The position numbers and the translations under genes are program-made. A DNA stretch of 64,000 nt from an uncultured Phycisphaerae bacterium (GTDB lineage: Bacteria; Planctomycetota; Phycisphaerae; UBA1845; Fen-1342), in NCBI GenBank assembly GCA_937928595.1, contig CALGJV010000009.1, positions 104,669 through 168,668 on the forward strand, written 5' to 3'. Every line of letters starts with the position of its first letter. The first letter of the stretch is position 1. The notes beneath the pieces are model-generated. The model was given only the letters and a program-made list of their open reading frames with translations. It had not been told where the DNA came from and did no database searches. Positions 1 through 9,027 of this stretch are shown piece by piece.

Positions 1-1
1 G

Positions 2-61
2 CTCGCGGAGTCGCCGGAATTCGGCAAAAAAGGCTGGCAACTTGAAAAAGAAATGCAATGA
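2..61 (+). CDS. C-terminal end of an upstream gene (partial)
   Basis: The first 19 codons of frame 2 are open from the window edge to a TGA and read as a plausible C-terminus (ending WQLEKEMQ). A strong intrinsic terminator follows 30 bases later on the same strand, which supports a rightward gene ending here. The family cannot be identified from so short a tail, and the local sequence is less GC-rich than the rest of the window. Confidence 0.4.
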   Translation, partial: LAESPEFGKKGWQLEKEMQ

Positions 62-90
62 TTCTAATGGAAGCTGTCGTGTCCCCCCTT

Positions 91-131
91 GAAGCCCCGC
101 GGTGCTTATGTGGCCCCGCGGGGCTTCTTTT
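91..131 (+). terminator. Rho-independent terminator
   Basis: A perfect 12-bp stem (GAAGCCCCGCGG at 91-102 pairing with 116-127) with a 13-base loop is followed directly by TTTT. It lies just after the partial gene at the left edge and closes that transcription unit. The rest of the gap up to 317 shows no other convincing feature. Confidence 0.85.
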
Positions 132-317
132 GTCTGTTCGGAAGCGAGCCCGGGCATCGCCCCAGAGGCGCGCTTCCGACGTGCGATACGCGGCGGCACT
201 TCCCGGTGCCGAAGTGCGCTGCTCGACTGTGTCGCGCGACGGGCTGACTGCAAACAATCGTTCCGAGCGCACTGCGGCCAAGCGTCCAAGCCGCTTGACC
301 ACACGCTCGCAACCGGC

Positions 318-1106
318 ATGATGCACGACATGACGGCACGGAGGCCGACAACCCGCCGCACCGCGCGGGAGCGCGCGGACCGGGGACCTGCCGCGAGCGC
401 CCGCGGTGCGACCGCGCCCCGCGCGCCCACCCGCCGCCGACGGCGAAAGGCCCGGCGCAGCTGGCGGCGTCGCGTGTTCGGGGCCGTGGCAGCCGTGGTG
501 CTGCTGCCGGTGCTGGCCGTCGCGGGCATCAACGGGTGGGTGCGGCTGGCGGCGTCCGGGCGGGTCTACGACCGGCTCGAGGCGGTGCCGTACAACGACG
601 TCGGCCTGCTCCTGGGGACGAGCCCGCGCGTGAAGGACGGCCGCCCGAACGTGTTCTTCGAGTACCGCATGGACGCGGCCGCCGAGCTGTATCACGCGGG
701 CAAGATCCGGCACGTGCTGGTGAGCGGGGGCAACCCGTCCCAGTGGTACAACGAGTCGCGCGACATGGAGCGGGCGCTGGTGGCGCGGGGCGTGCCCCGG
801 ACGGCGGTGACGCGCGACTACGCGGGCTACCGCACGCTGGACTCGGTGCTGCGGGCACAGGCCATTTTCGGGCAGCGGCGGTTCACGATCATCTCGCAGC
901 CGGGGCACAACCGCCGGGCCGTCTTCCTCGCGCGGCGCTGGGGCATCGACGCCGTCGCGTACAACGCGCGCGACGTCGGCGGTCGCGCCGCCTGGCAGCA
1001 GCTCGGCCGCGAAACGCTCGCCTGCGTCAAGGCCGCGCTCGACGCGTACGTGCTGGACACGCAGCCGCGCTACTACGGCCGACCGGAGCCGATTCGGCTG
1101 GATTGA
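318..1106 (+). CDS. sanA: SanA/YdcF-like DUF218 membrane protein
   Basis: The product has 262 residues. An Arg/Pro-rich basic N-terminus of about 50 residues is followed by one membrane helix (about residues 55-72) and a DUF218 domain. Family hallmarks are visible: VGLLLGTSP near the start of the domain, a VSGG turn, NESRDM, a YRTLDSVLRA segment and ISQPGHNRRAVFLA. SanA of E. coli is an inner-membrane protein linked to envelope barrier function and vancomycin exclusion at high temperature; the biochemical activity is unknown. The reading frame stays open further upstream to 102, but that part overlaps the terminator and looks non-coding. ATGs at 318, 321 and 330 are all possible starts; I chose the first. 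The long basic cytoplasmic tail is longer than in E. coli SanA. Confidence 0.85.
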   Translation: MMHDMTARRPTTRRTARERADRGPAASARGATAPRAPTRRRRRKARRSWRRRVFGAVAAVVLLPVLAVAGINGWVRLAASGRVYDRLEAVPYNDVGLLLGTSPRVKDGRPNVFFEYRMDAAAELYHAGKIRHVLVSGGNPSQWYNESRDMERALVARGVPRTAVTRDYAGYRTLDSVLRAQAIFGQRRFTIISQPGHNRRAVFLARRWGIDAVAYNARDVGGRAAWQQLGRETLACVKAALDAYVLDTQPRYYGRPEPIRLD

Positions 1107-1194
1107 GCCGCGCCCCCCGCCGGCGGCGGGCGTTCGCGCCGGGGCGCCGCGCAGCGTGTAATCGCCGCCCGCGGCGCGCCACCCGGAGCGCCGC

Positions 1195-2424
1195 TCAGGA
1201 CCAGCCGGCCGATTCGACCGCGCGGGCCGCCTGCGCGACGTACTCGAGCAGGCGCGCCAGCGGCTTGGAGAGCTCCTGCTCGCGGCGGGCCATGACCGTC
1301 CGTGCGATGTCCAGGGCCTTGTCCACGCGGTACGCCGTCATACCCTCATCCGTCAGCCAGGCGAAGCTCGGCACGAACTTCGGCACTGCCCCGCGCGTGA
1401 AGACGTTCGAAGCCACCCCGATCACCGCCCCCGTCGGCAACAGCGTGCCGATCCCCGTCTTGCTGTGGTCGCCGATGATCGCGCCGATGAAGTGCCGCCC
1501 ACTCTCGACCCCCACGCCGTTCACGTAGACACGGATCGTCCCGTACGTGTTCTTCAGGTCGCTCGTCACCGTCGCCGCCCCGAGATTCACCCACTCGGCG
1601 ACGTAGCTGTGCCCGACGTAGCCCTCGTGCTGCTTGTTGGCGTAGCCCTGAAAAATGGTGGCCGCCACCTCGCCCCCCACGCGGCACACCGGCCCGAGGC
1701 TCGTCCCCGCCCGCAGGATCGCCCCCGGCCGCACGACCGACCGCGGACCGATGTAGCACGGCCCCTCCAGCACCGCGTTGGGCTGGATGACCGCGTCCTC
1801 GGCCACGTGGATCGGTCCGAGCTCCGCGTCCAATACCGCTCCCGGCTTCACGACCGCGCCGCCGGCCACGTGGATCTCGCCGGGGTGCAGCAGGTGCACG
1901 CCGGCGAAGATGCGGCCGTCCCGCACGCCGCCTTCGCGGCACTGGCGCGCCAGCTCGTGCGCGTTGGCGTGGACCAGGTCCCAGGGGTGGTTGATCAGTT
2001 GGAGCCCGCGCGGCGGCAGCTCGGTGCGGTAACTGCGCAGCCAGTCCTCCAGGCGTGTCTCGTCCAGGAACAGCCCGGCATCCAGACCTGCCCGGTCGGC
2101 CGCCCGCACCCCCACCGCGAGCAGCGCTTCCGGCGTGCGCCACGCCACGCCCGCCGGCGGCGGCTGCACATCCGCGCTCACGAGCACGCGGGCATTGACC
2201 AAACACCAGTCGTCAGACGGCGCGGGCGACTCCAACCCGAGCCGCGCCGCCGCCAGGTTCGCCAGTTCGGGCCGCGTCCACAGACCCGCCAGCTTCCGCC
2301 CGACGTGCGCCCGCACCTTGTCCACGAGCCGATCGCGGCCGCACCGGAGTTCACACGCGCTGCGCAGCCACGTCAGCGGCAGGAGCCGCTGCCAACCCGC
2401 ATCGTCGAACAACCCGATGTTCAT
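1195..2424 (-). CDS. GlmU-like putative sugar-nucleotidyltransferase
   Basis: 409 residues. The N-terminal half begins MNIGLFDD and contains the PLTWLRSACELRCG segment typical of the GlmU-like putative sugar nucleotidyltransferase family. The C-terminal half is a left-handed beta-helix with hexapeptide repeats (I-H-V-A-E-D, I-Q-P-N-A-V, I-G-P-R-S-V, and so on). True GlmU makes UDP-GlcNAc; these paralogues lack a proven substrate, so the role in nucleotide-sugar or cell-envelope synthesis is inferred. The classical G-G-x-G-T-R-M nucleotide-binding loop is not seen at the N-terminus, so activity is uncertain. An in-frame start six codons upstream (2442) exists; I prefer the Met before NIGLFDD because conservation begins there. 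Confidence 0.75.
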   Translation of the reverse strand: MNIGLFDDAGWQRLLPLTWLRSACELRCGRDRLVDKVRAHVGRKLAGLWTRPELANLAAARLGLESPAPSDDWCLVNARVLVSADVQPPPAGVAWRTPEALLAVGVRAADRAGLDAGLFLDETRLEDWLRSYRTELPPRGLQLINHPWDLVHANAHELARQCREGGVRDGRIFAGVHLLHPGEIHVAGGAVVKPGAVLDAELGPIHVAEDAVIQPNAVLEGPCYIGPRSVVRPGAILRAGTSLGPVCRVGGEVAATIFQGYANKQHEGYVGHSYVAEWVNLGAATVTSDLKNTYGTIRVYVNGVGVESGRHFIGAIIGDHSKTGIGTLLPTGAVIGVASNVFTRGAVPKFVPSFAWLTDEGMTAYRVDKALDIARTVMARREQELSKPLARLLEYVAQAARAVESAGWS

Positions 2425-2575
2425 GCGTGCCGCCGCCGTCATCCCGCTGCGCCCGGCCCCATGCCGGTCTCGCGCCGTGGAGAATCATATCGGCGGAAAG
2501 GGGCGGCAGAGCGAACACCGCGGATTCGTCGCCGCGCGCGGTTCCGACGCCGGACGCGGCGGCCGCGCGGCCCGC

Positions 2576-4513
2576 TCAGCCGGCAGCCGGGTCGGCCGGC
2601 GCCGCCGGGATCCAGGCCGTGAACGTGCTGCCGCGGCCGGACTGCGAGCGCACCTCGAGCTTGCCGCCGTGCGCCGCGAGGATGTGGTTGACAATCGTCA
2701 ACCCCAGCCCGGTACCACGCGTCTGCCGGACGGTCGCGTCGTCGCCGCGAAAGAAGCTGTCGCCGAGGCGCTCGAGCTCGTCGCGGCGCAGGCCGATCCC
2801 GTGGTCCTCGACGCTCAACAGGACCAGGTGCCCCTCCGCGGCGACGCGCAGCCGCACGTACCGCCCGCTGCCGCCGTAGCGGTAGGCGTTCTGAAGCAGG
2901 TTCACGAGGACCTGCTGAAGTGCCTGCGCGTCCCCCTGCACCGGGGGCAGATCCGGCGCGATCTCGAGCTGCGCCTCGAACCCCTCCGCCGCCAGTCGCG
3001 GCTCGAACAGCGCCCACGCCTGCCGCGCCACCGCCGCCACGTCCACCGGCGCCCGGGCGTAGTCCCGCTTGCCGGACTCGATGCGGCTGAAGTCGAGAAT
3101 GCTGTCCAGCAGCGCCGTCAGGCGCTCGCTCTCGCGGGTGATCGTCTCCAGGTAGTTCTGGGCCCGTTGCGGATCACGGACCCGCTGCGCCGCAAGCGTT
3201 TCCGCCAGCAGGCGGATGAGCGCCAGCGGCGTCTTGAGCTCATGGCTCACATCCGCCACGAAGCGCCGCTGAAGCCGCACCAGCTCCCGCTGCCGCGCCA
3301 GGGCCCGCGCCAGGGCCCACATCACCAGCGCCCAGGCCCCGAGCGTGCCCACGGCCGTCGCCCCGACCAGCGCGCGCCGCCGCCACGCCGCGGCGCTGCG
3401 CTCCGCCGCCGCGCTCGCCGAGGGTCCCAGCTCGTAGTCGCTCAGCGGGGCCGCCAGGCGCGCCAGCGTGTCGGCGCTCTCCGCGGCGCGGTTGCGCCGC
3501 AGTTCCCAACGCACCCCGCTCGGAGCCGGCTCCCAGTAACGGCGCAGCAGCTCCTCCGCGGGCGTCGCGACCGCCACGCACGTCGCGCGAACGCTGCGGC
3601 GTACCGCCACGACCAGCGTGTCTCCGCCTGCCGCGACGGACGTCAGCGTGTCGCGCGGCCCGTCCTCGGCAGTCGCCGCCAAAGCCGTTTCCAGCGCCGC
3701 GACGAGCTCCGCCCGGCGCGCGGCCCGCCGCGCGAGCTCGGCCAGGTCGCGCGCCACCGCCGCATCCAGCGCCCGCCCCAGCTCCTGCCCGATCCGTTGC
3801 AGCCGGGCCGACTCCACCGGACCGAGACGGGCCGGGTGGTCCGCCAGCAACGCCGCGACCAGATTGCTCAGCGCCGCCGCCGCGCGTTCGTCGTCGCCCG
3901 CCGCGATCAGCGCCTCCACGCGCGACAGCTCGGCCCGGAAGGCGAACCGCGCCAGCCCCGGCGTCGAGCGCAGCACCTGCGCGGCCTCCGCGAAGATGCG
4001 CGCGGCCGCCAGCGGGTGCCCCACCTGCTGCTCGCTCGCGCTGGCCAGCAGCGCCGCCGCGCGGCGCAACGTCTCCGGGCTCTGCGTCAGGTCGCGCAAC
4101 TGCCGCAGCAGACCCGGCAGCCCCTCCGGGGCCGGCTCTGTCGTCGGTGCGGCCGGCGGGACCTGCGGCAGCGTCTCGGCCAGCGGCGGCCGGGGGTACG
4201 TCACCCAGACGCCCTCCCGACTGCGCCACGCGGCCAGCAGCCACTCGCGCTGGCCGGCCACCCAGGCATCCAACCCGTCCTCACCCGCGGCCTCGACGGC
4301 CAGCGCGGCCACGTCCAGCGCCCGCGCGGCGCCCGCGCGCAGCGCCCCGTCGCGCTCGGCGACGGCCGCCGCGGCCTCGTGTTCGAGTTCCGCCCGTTCG
4401 CGCGCGGCCAGCGACTGTCCCTGCCGGGCGACCGCCCAGATCGTGAGGCCCGCCAGCCCGAGGCTGAGCGTCAGGGCCAGCAGGAGCTGCCGGCGGTCAG
4501 CGGTGCGGCGCAT
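2576..4513 (-). CDS. Membrane sensor histidine kinase (orphan)
   Basis: 645 residues with a clear two-helix sensor layout. TM1 lies at about 9-27, followed by a roughly 330-residue alanine-rich extracytoplasmic or TPR-like sensor region, and TM2 at about 375-395. The H-box is FVADVSHELKTPLALIR. The ATPase boxes are NLLQNAYRYG (N), VEDHGIGL (G1) and GTGLGLTIV (G2), so it should autophosphorylate. No response regulator lies nearby. Its start overlaps the last 17 bases of the AsmA-like gene upstream on the same strand, so the two are probably translated together and the kinase may sense envelope state. The stimulus is unknown. Confidence 0.9.
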   Translation of the reverse strand: MRRTADRRQLLLALTLSLGLAGLTIWAVARQGQSLAARERAELEHEAAAAVAERDGALRAGAARALDVAALAVEAAGEDGLDAWVAGQREWLLAAWRSREGVWVTYPRPPLAETLPQVPPAAPTTEPAPEGLPGLLRQLRDLTQSPETLRRAAALLASASEQQVGHPLAAARIFAEAAQVLRSTPGLARFAFRAELSRVEALIAAGDDERAAAALSNLVAALLADHPARLGPVESARLQRIGQELGRALDAAVARDLAELARRAARRAELVAALETALAATAEDGPRDTLTSVAAGGDTLVVAVRRSVRATCVAVATPAEELLRRYWEPAPSGVRWELRRNRAAESADTLARLAAPLSDYELGPSASAAAERSAAAWRRRALVGATAVGTLGAWALVMWALARALARQRELVRLQRRFVADVSHELKTPLALIRLLAETLAAQRVRDPQRAQNYLETITRESERLTALLDSILDFSRIESGKRDYARAPVDVAAVARQAWALFEPRLAAEGFEAQLEIAPDLPPVQGDAQALQQVLVNLLQNAYRYGGSGRYVRLRVAAEGHLVLLSVEDHGIGLRRDELERLGDSFFRGDDATVRQTRGTGLGLTIVNHILAAHGGKLEVRSQSGRGSTFTAWIPAAPADPAAG

Positions 4514-6089
4514 GCGTGGGCTCCGGGGCCGGCGCCCCGGCGGGCGGACGGCCCTCCCAGAGCTGCCGCACGGGGTCCGTCGGCGGCAACGCCTCCAGGC
4601 GGGTCCGCAGGTCTTCCGCGGCGCGGGCCCGCAGCGCCGTCAGCGAGGGGGCCAGCCCGATCGGGTTCTCGGGCTCGAAGACCAGCGGCACATCGGCGTT
4701 CCCGATCCGCACGGTCAGGATCGTCTTGCGCCGCGGGCCGTGCGAACCGAAGACCTGAAGCACCTCGTCGCGCACCTCCAGCCGGGCCCCCAGCGCGGTG
4801 TATTCCAGCCGCTCCGGCAACGGCACGAACGCGGGCAGTCGGACCCCCAGCGCCCGCTCGAGCAACTCGGCCAGCAGCGTGCGATCGATCCAGTTGGGCT
4901 GACCCTCCTGCGCGGGCTCGACGACCAGTTCCGCGTCGAGCGCCTCCAGCCGGTTGTCGGTCACCTTCAGATTCTCGATCACCAACCGCCCGCGCCCCGT
5001 GATCGTCCCGCGCCCCAAGCCGCGCGTCAGCCCGGCGAGCGCGACGTCGTCGCACCGCCCGGAGAGCACGAGGCGGTCGATTCCGCGGCGGCTGACCTCC
5101 GCCGACGTCACGCGGAGCGTCACGCTGCCCCCAGCCTCGCCGCCGCCGAGCGGCGCGAGCAGGTCGCCCAGCAGCAGCCCGGTCAGCACGCCGCGCAGCC
5201 GCACGCACTCGAAGCGATCGTCGCGGAGCGTCAGCTCGTCCAGCTCCAGCTCGCCCTCGCCGTGCCACGCCTGCGGCATCAGCCCGGCGGTCAACTCGGC
5301 CAGCGGCACTCCCTGCACGCGGCCGCGCACCGCGACCGTGCGGCCGCCGTCCGGCTCGCCGTAGGAGAGGCGCCCCTCGAACAAGCCCGACTCGAGCCCC
5401 ACCCCCGCCAGGTCGCGCAGCCCAACCAGGCCGATCGGGAGCCGCGGCACGACGAGCTCGACACTGTCCAGCCGCACGCCGCGCGTCTGCGGCGAGAAGC
5501 GGGCGCTGAGCGTCACGGGCTCGGGCGTCGTGTGCCCGTTGAACGTCCGGCAGTCGATCAGGGCCCGGCCCGTCGCCGGGTCCTCGAACACGACCACGCC
5601 CTGCGCATCGCTGAGCGTCATCGCGAACCGGTCGCGCTCGAACGCGACGTCGAACCCGCGGAACGTGACGCGGCGCGGGCCGTCCGGATGGAACCCCGGC
5701 CGCAAGCCGGACTCCAGGACGAGGCGGTAGTCCTCCCGTAGCCAGGTGCGCGTGGAGATCTCGCAGCGCCCGCCCGTGAGTTCGAGCTCCCAGGCGTTCC
5801 GATCGGCGGCCGTCGGGGTGAGCCGGGCCACGGCGCGCTCGCAGAACGCGGCGTCATCCCGCCGTTCCGGCAGCCAGATGCGCACGGCACGGAACTCGCG
5901 CGCCCGACGCGACAGCGGCGTGATCCCGCCGATCTCGCTCGGCAGGTCCAGGTGGCGGGTCAGCACGGCCGCGCAGTGCCGGCGGTAGACCGGGCTGCGC
6001 AAATACAGCGCCGTGCCCAGGACCCCGAGTACCGGCCCCCAGAACACCAGGGTCACGGCGAGCAGCAGCAGGCGCCGCGCTTTCGACAT
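4497..6089 (-). CDS. AsmA-like membrane-anchored protein
   Basis: 530 residues. One N-terminal membrane helix (about residues 7-28) is followed by a long beta-rich periplasmic region with repeated strand patterns such as RVTFRGFDVAFERDRF and LVIENLKVTDNRLEALDAEL. This resembles AsmA/DUF748-type proteins that act in envelope lipid or outer-membrane homeostasis; the resemblance is structural and I would not assign a precise role. I chose the Met at 6089 rather than the one at 6098 because a TAGAAT box (6097-6102) sits seven bases before it, fitting leaderless initiation. The 3' end overlaps the sensor kinase start by 17 bases, indicating one operon. Confidence 0.6.
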   Translation of the reverse strand: MSKARRLLLLAVTLVFWGPVLGVLGTALYLRSPVYRRHCAAVLTRHLDLPSEIGGITPLSRRAREFRAVRIWLPERRDDAAFCERAVARLTPTAADRNAWELELTGGRCEISTRTWLREDYRLVLESGLRPGFHPDGPRRVTFRGFDVAFERDRFAMTLSDAQGVVVFEDPATGRALIDCRTFNGHTTPEPVTLSARFSPQTRGVRLDSVELVVPRLPIGLVGLRDLAGVGLESGLFEGRLSYGEPDGGRTVAVRGRVQGVPLAELTAGLMPQAWHGEGELELDELTLRDDRFECVRLRGVLTGLLLGDLLAPLGGGEAGGSVTLRVTSAEVSRRGIDRLVLSGRCDDVALAGLTRGLGRGTITGRGRLVIENLKVTDNRLEALDAELVVEPAQEGQPNWIDRTLLAELLERALGVRLPAFVPLPERLEYTALGARLEVRDEVLQVFGSHGPRRKTILTVRIGNADVPLVFEPENPIGLAPSLTALRARAAEDLRTRLEALPPTDPVRQLWEGRPPAGAPAPEPTHAPHR

Positions 6090-6329
6090 GCCCCGCATTC
6101 TACGCGGGCCGCGGCGCGCCGTCGCACGGCGGCGCAGCCGCTGCGCGGCGGCCCCGGGCCACGAGCCTGCCCATTGCCGGCCGCCGGTCCCGGAGCGGCG
6201 GCGGTGGCGGCGGGTTTCAGACCCCCGGGCAATCCGCCGATTTTATGGGCAAACGCCGCGTGCGCACCGGCGCCGACGTCCCCCGGGGGACACGGCCCGG
6301 GCGTGGCCCGCGGCGCAGCGGAGCGGCCC

Positions 6330-6830
6330 ATGCGTATTCTTCCTGTCGCCCTCGCGGCGGTGATCGTGCTGGCCGGCTGCCAGCAGCCCGTCAAGCGCCT
6401 GAACGCGCCGACCCACGGGGAGAGCGAGAACGTCAGCGACCTGCGCACGAACTACGAGCACATGGTCGACAACGCCCTGCTCGCGGATATGAGCGTGTCC
6501 GAGGTGCACTTCCTCCCGCATCGCGCCACGCTCAGCGCGCTCGGCGAGGAGCGGCTCTGCCGCCTCGCGGCGATCCTCGAGCTGTACGGCGGCACCGTCC
6601 GGCTCAGCCTGACGACCACCAACGAGGAACTCATCGCCGCGCGCACCGCGGCCGTCCAACGGTTTCTGGAGCACGCGGGCATCGCCGTGACGTCCACGAC
6701 CGTCCGGCCGGAGCTGCCGGGCGGGCCCGGCCTGCGGGCCGAAGACGCCGTCGTGATCCTGAAGGCCGCCGCCCCGATCAGCGCGACCCAGTCCGGCACC
6801 CGCGGCGACAACGCGGCCCCGGCCAAGTAG
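6330..6830 (+). CDS. Small lipoprotein of unknown function
   Basis: 166 residues with a lipoprotein signal peptide (MRILPVALAAVIVLAGC; lipobox L-A-G-C at about residues 15-18). The mature part contains SVSEVHFLPHRATLSALGEERLCRLAAIL followed by a strand and a helix (written here in two segments of one region: SVSEVHFLPHRATLS and ALGEERLCRLAAILE). That arrangement faintly recalls an OmpA-like peptidoglycan-binding fold, but the key NxxLSxxRA motif is absent. It is 20 bases ahead of the TPR lipoprotein gene and divergent from the AsmA-like gene, so both lipoproteins probably share one transcript. Confidence 0.7.
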   Translation: MRILPVALAAVIVLAGCQQPVKRLNAPTHGESENVSDLRTNYEHMVDNALLADMSVSEVHFLPHRATLSALGEERLCRLAAILELYGGTVRLSLTTTNEELIAARTAAVQRFLEHAGIAVTSTTVRPELPGGPGLRAEDAVVILKAAAPISATQSGTRGDNAAPAK

Positions 6831-6850
6831 GCCCTCACAGGAGTGTGTTC

Positions 6851-8035
6851 ATGCAAGCCACCCGGCTCCGCGGATTGATCGGGGTGCTGTGCGCCGCGCT
6901 GTGCGTGGCCGCCGGTTGCGAAGCCCAGAAGTCCCCCGAGGCGCAGGGCCCGGGCGCCCTGCCCAAGCCCCGCGCCGACGTCACCCCGCGACTGACTGCG
7001 TCGACTTTCCTCGCCCACGCGGGACTTCTCGAACGTCAGGGCAACTACCCCGCGGCCGCCGAGCAGTACGCCCGCGCGCTTGAACTGTCGCCCGACCTCG
7101 TCATGGGCCACAACCGTCGGGGCATCGTGCTCAACCGCCTCGGCCGGCACGACGAGGCCACCGTTCACTTCCGTCGGGCGATCGTGCTCCAGCCGCGCGA
7201 CCCGCAGCTCCACAACAACCTCGGCTTCAGCCTGTTGCTCCAGGGCGACCTCGTTGCCGCCGAGCAGGAGCTCGCTCGGGCCCTCGAGCTCGATCCCACG
7301 TTCCGCCGTGCCCGCATGAACCATGCGCTCGTGCTCGGCAAGCTCGGCCGCGACGACGACGCGCTCGCCGAGTTCCGCCTCGCCGGCTCCGAAGCGGACG
7401 CGCTCTACAACCTGGCCGTGATTCAGGCTGACCGCGGCCGCTACGCCGACGCGGCCCGCTCGCTCGAGCAGGCCCTCCGCCTGCACCCCGACTTCGCCGA
7501 CGCCCGCGAACAGCTCCGCCGGATTGCGCGCCAGGCCGCCCTGGAAGAAGCCGCGGCCGCGGTGGCGACCGACACGGCGGCCGACAGCCCGGCACTCGCG
7601 GCCAACGGCCCGGACCTGCCCCCCGAGCTCCCGGCCGACCTCCGGCCGGAGACGACGGATGTCGTGGACAGCGCGGCCCCGCCCGCGCAAACCGTCGTAG
7701 CAGCACCAGCACAGGCGGAACCGGCACCGACAGCGCCGGCGCAGGCCCCGTCGGCCATGCCGGACATTCAGCCGGCCGCGAGCATCGAGCCGCTGCCGGC
7801 GCCGCGTTCAGTCATCGAGCGGTGCACGCCGCAGACACTGACCGACGCCGACCGTCGCCGGCTCGCGGAGGAAATTCGCCAGTGGGCGCAGGCGCTCTAC
7901 GGACCGCTGGGCGCCGGCCCGCGCCGGCCGGACGCGGTCTCGAACTGGTACGGCACGTCCGCCGACGGCGAGTGGCTCTTCAGCCACCGGCCGCGCGGCA
8001 AGCACTGGTTCGGCCGCGACGATCCGCAGCCGTAG
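6851..8035 (+). CDS. TPR-repeat lipoprotein
   Basis: 394 residues. The signal peptide ends at lipobox V-A-A-G-C (Cys about residue 24). At least four tetratricopeptide repeats follow at about 50-230, for example YPAAAEQYARALELSPD and LGRHDEATVHFRRAIVLQP. A Pro/Ala-rich linker and a C-terminal segment rich in Trp (WFGRDDPQP end) complete it. TPRs mediate protein contacts, so an outer- or inner-membrane assembly role is plausible but not shown. The ATG has a good ribosome binding site (ACAGGAG at about 6837-6843). It shares an operon with the lipoprotein immediately upstream. Confidence 0.85.
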   Translation: MQATRLRGLIGVLCAALCVAAGCEAQKSPEAQGPGALPKPRADVTPRLTASTFLAHAGLLERQGNYPAAAEQYARALELSPDLVMGHNRRGIVLNRLGRHDEATVHFRRAIVLQPRDPQLHNNLGFSLLLQGDLVAAEQELARALELDPTFRRARMNHALVLGKLGRDDDALAEFRLAGSEADALYNLAVIQADRGRYADAARSLEQALRLHPDFADAREQLRRIARQAALEEAAAAVATDTAADSPALAANGPDLPPELPADLRPETTDVVDSAAPPAQTVVAAPAQAEPAPTAPAQAPSAMPDIQPAASIEPLPAPRSVIERCTPQTLTDADRRRLAEEIRQWAQALYGPLGAGPRRPDAVSNWYGTSADGEWLFSHRPRGKHWFGRDDPQP

Positions 8036-8151
8036 TCCGCGTCCGACGCGGTGCGCCAACACCGTCCCGCGCGCCCCGCGTCGCGCTCCGCCACCGGCGA
8101 TTTCCCCCGGCCGCCGCCCGCAGTATCGTACGCGGTCACAGGAGCGACACC

Positions 8152-8937
8152 GTGCCGCGCCGCACCCCTTCCAGCCCGCGTTCCCGCAAGACCACCGAGC
8201 GACCCCGTCGAGCCGCCGCGACACCCCGCCGCGCGGCATCCAAGTCGCGCAAGACGCCGCCCAAACCCCCGCGCCCGCGGGAGACCGCCGCCGACCGCGC
8301 CGCCCGCGCCCAGCGCGTACTCGCCCTGCTGCGGGCCGCGTACCCGCAGGCGACCTGCGCGCTGCGCCACCGCAGCGCCTACGAACTGCTTGTCGCCACG
8401 ATCCTCTCCGCCCAGTGCACCGACGAGCGCGTCAACCTCGTCACGCCCGAGGTCTTCCGCCGCTGGCCGGACGCCGCCGCGCTGGCCGCGGCCGACCCGG
8501 CCGAGCTCGAGGAGGTGATCCGCTCGACCGGCTTCTTCCGCAACAAGGCCCGGAGCCTGCTCGGCATGGCCCGGCTCGTCTGCGCGGAGCACGGCGGCCG
8601 AATCCCCGACACCATGCACGGGCTGCTGCGGCTGCCGGGCGTGGCCCGCAAGACGGCCAACTGCGTGCTCGGCACCTGGTACGGCCGCAACGACGGCATC
8701 GTGGTCGACACGCACGTGGGGCGGCTGGCGGTGCGGCTGGGCCTGGCGCCGCGGGCCCGCGACGGCAAGGATGCGGAGCGGATCGAGCAGGACCTAATGG
8801 AGCTCGTCCCGCGCGACGCGTGGACGTGGCTGTCACACGCGCTGATCGAGCACGGCCGCCGGATCTGCACCGCCCGCAGCCCGCAGTGCGGCGAGTGCCC
8901 GCTGGCGCCGGAATGCCCGTCGGCGGGACGCGTCTGA
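8152..8937 (+). CDS. nth: Endonuclease III
   Basis: 261 residues. This is a DNA glycosylase and AP lyase for oxidised pyrimidines in base-excision repair. The helix-hairpin-helix LPGVARKTAN carries the catalytic Lys, and VVDTHVGRL carries the catalytic Asp. The iron-sulphur ligands at the C-terminus fit C-x6-C-x2-C-x5-C exactly. The GTG start is preceded by CACAGGAG at 8137-8144. Unusually, about 45 residues rich in Arg, Lys and Pro precede the enzyme core; this extension is absent from E. coli Nth and looks disordered and DNA-binding. Confidence 0.95.
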   Translation: MPRRTPSSPRSRKTTERPRRAAATPRRAASKSRKTPPKPPRPRETAADRAARAQRVLALLRAAYPQATCALRHRSAYELLVATILSAQCTDERVNLVTPEVFRRWPDAAALAAADPAELEEVIRSTGFFRNKARSLLGMARLVCAEHGGRIPDTMHGLLRLPGVARKTANCVLGTWYGRNDGIVVDTHVGRLAVRLGLAPRARDGKDAERIEQDLMELVPRDAWTWLSHALIEHGRRICTARSPQCGECPLAPECPSAGRV

Positions 8938-8995
8938 GCACGTGTCGGGCCCGGCCGCCCGCACGACGTTCATCGGTCGCCAGTCCTCTTGCGCC

Positions 8996-9016
8996 GGGCC
9001 GGCCGCGCGCCGGCCC
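8996..9016. other. Hairpin between convergent genes
   Basis: GGGCCGGC at 8996-9003 pairs perfectly with GCCGGCCC at 9009-9016 around a 5-base loop. It lies in the 90-base gap between the convergent nth and glycosyltransferase genes. There is no T-run on either strand, so it is only a possible termination or mRNA-end structure. Confidence 0.3.
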
Positions 9017-9027
9017 CCCCACCGCGA

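Noticed and set aside
2135..5002. A 955-codon plus-strand frame opposite the GlmU-like gene and the sensor kinase.
   Set aside because: It mirrors the codons of clear domain-bearing genes and has no start signal or family resemblance.
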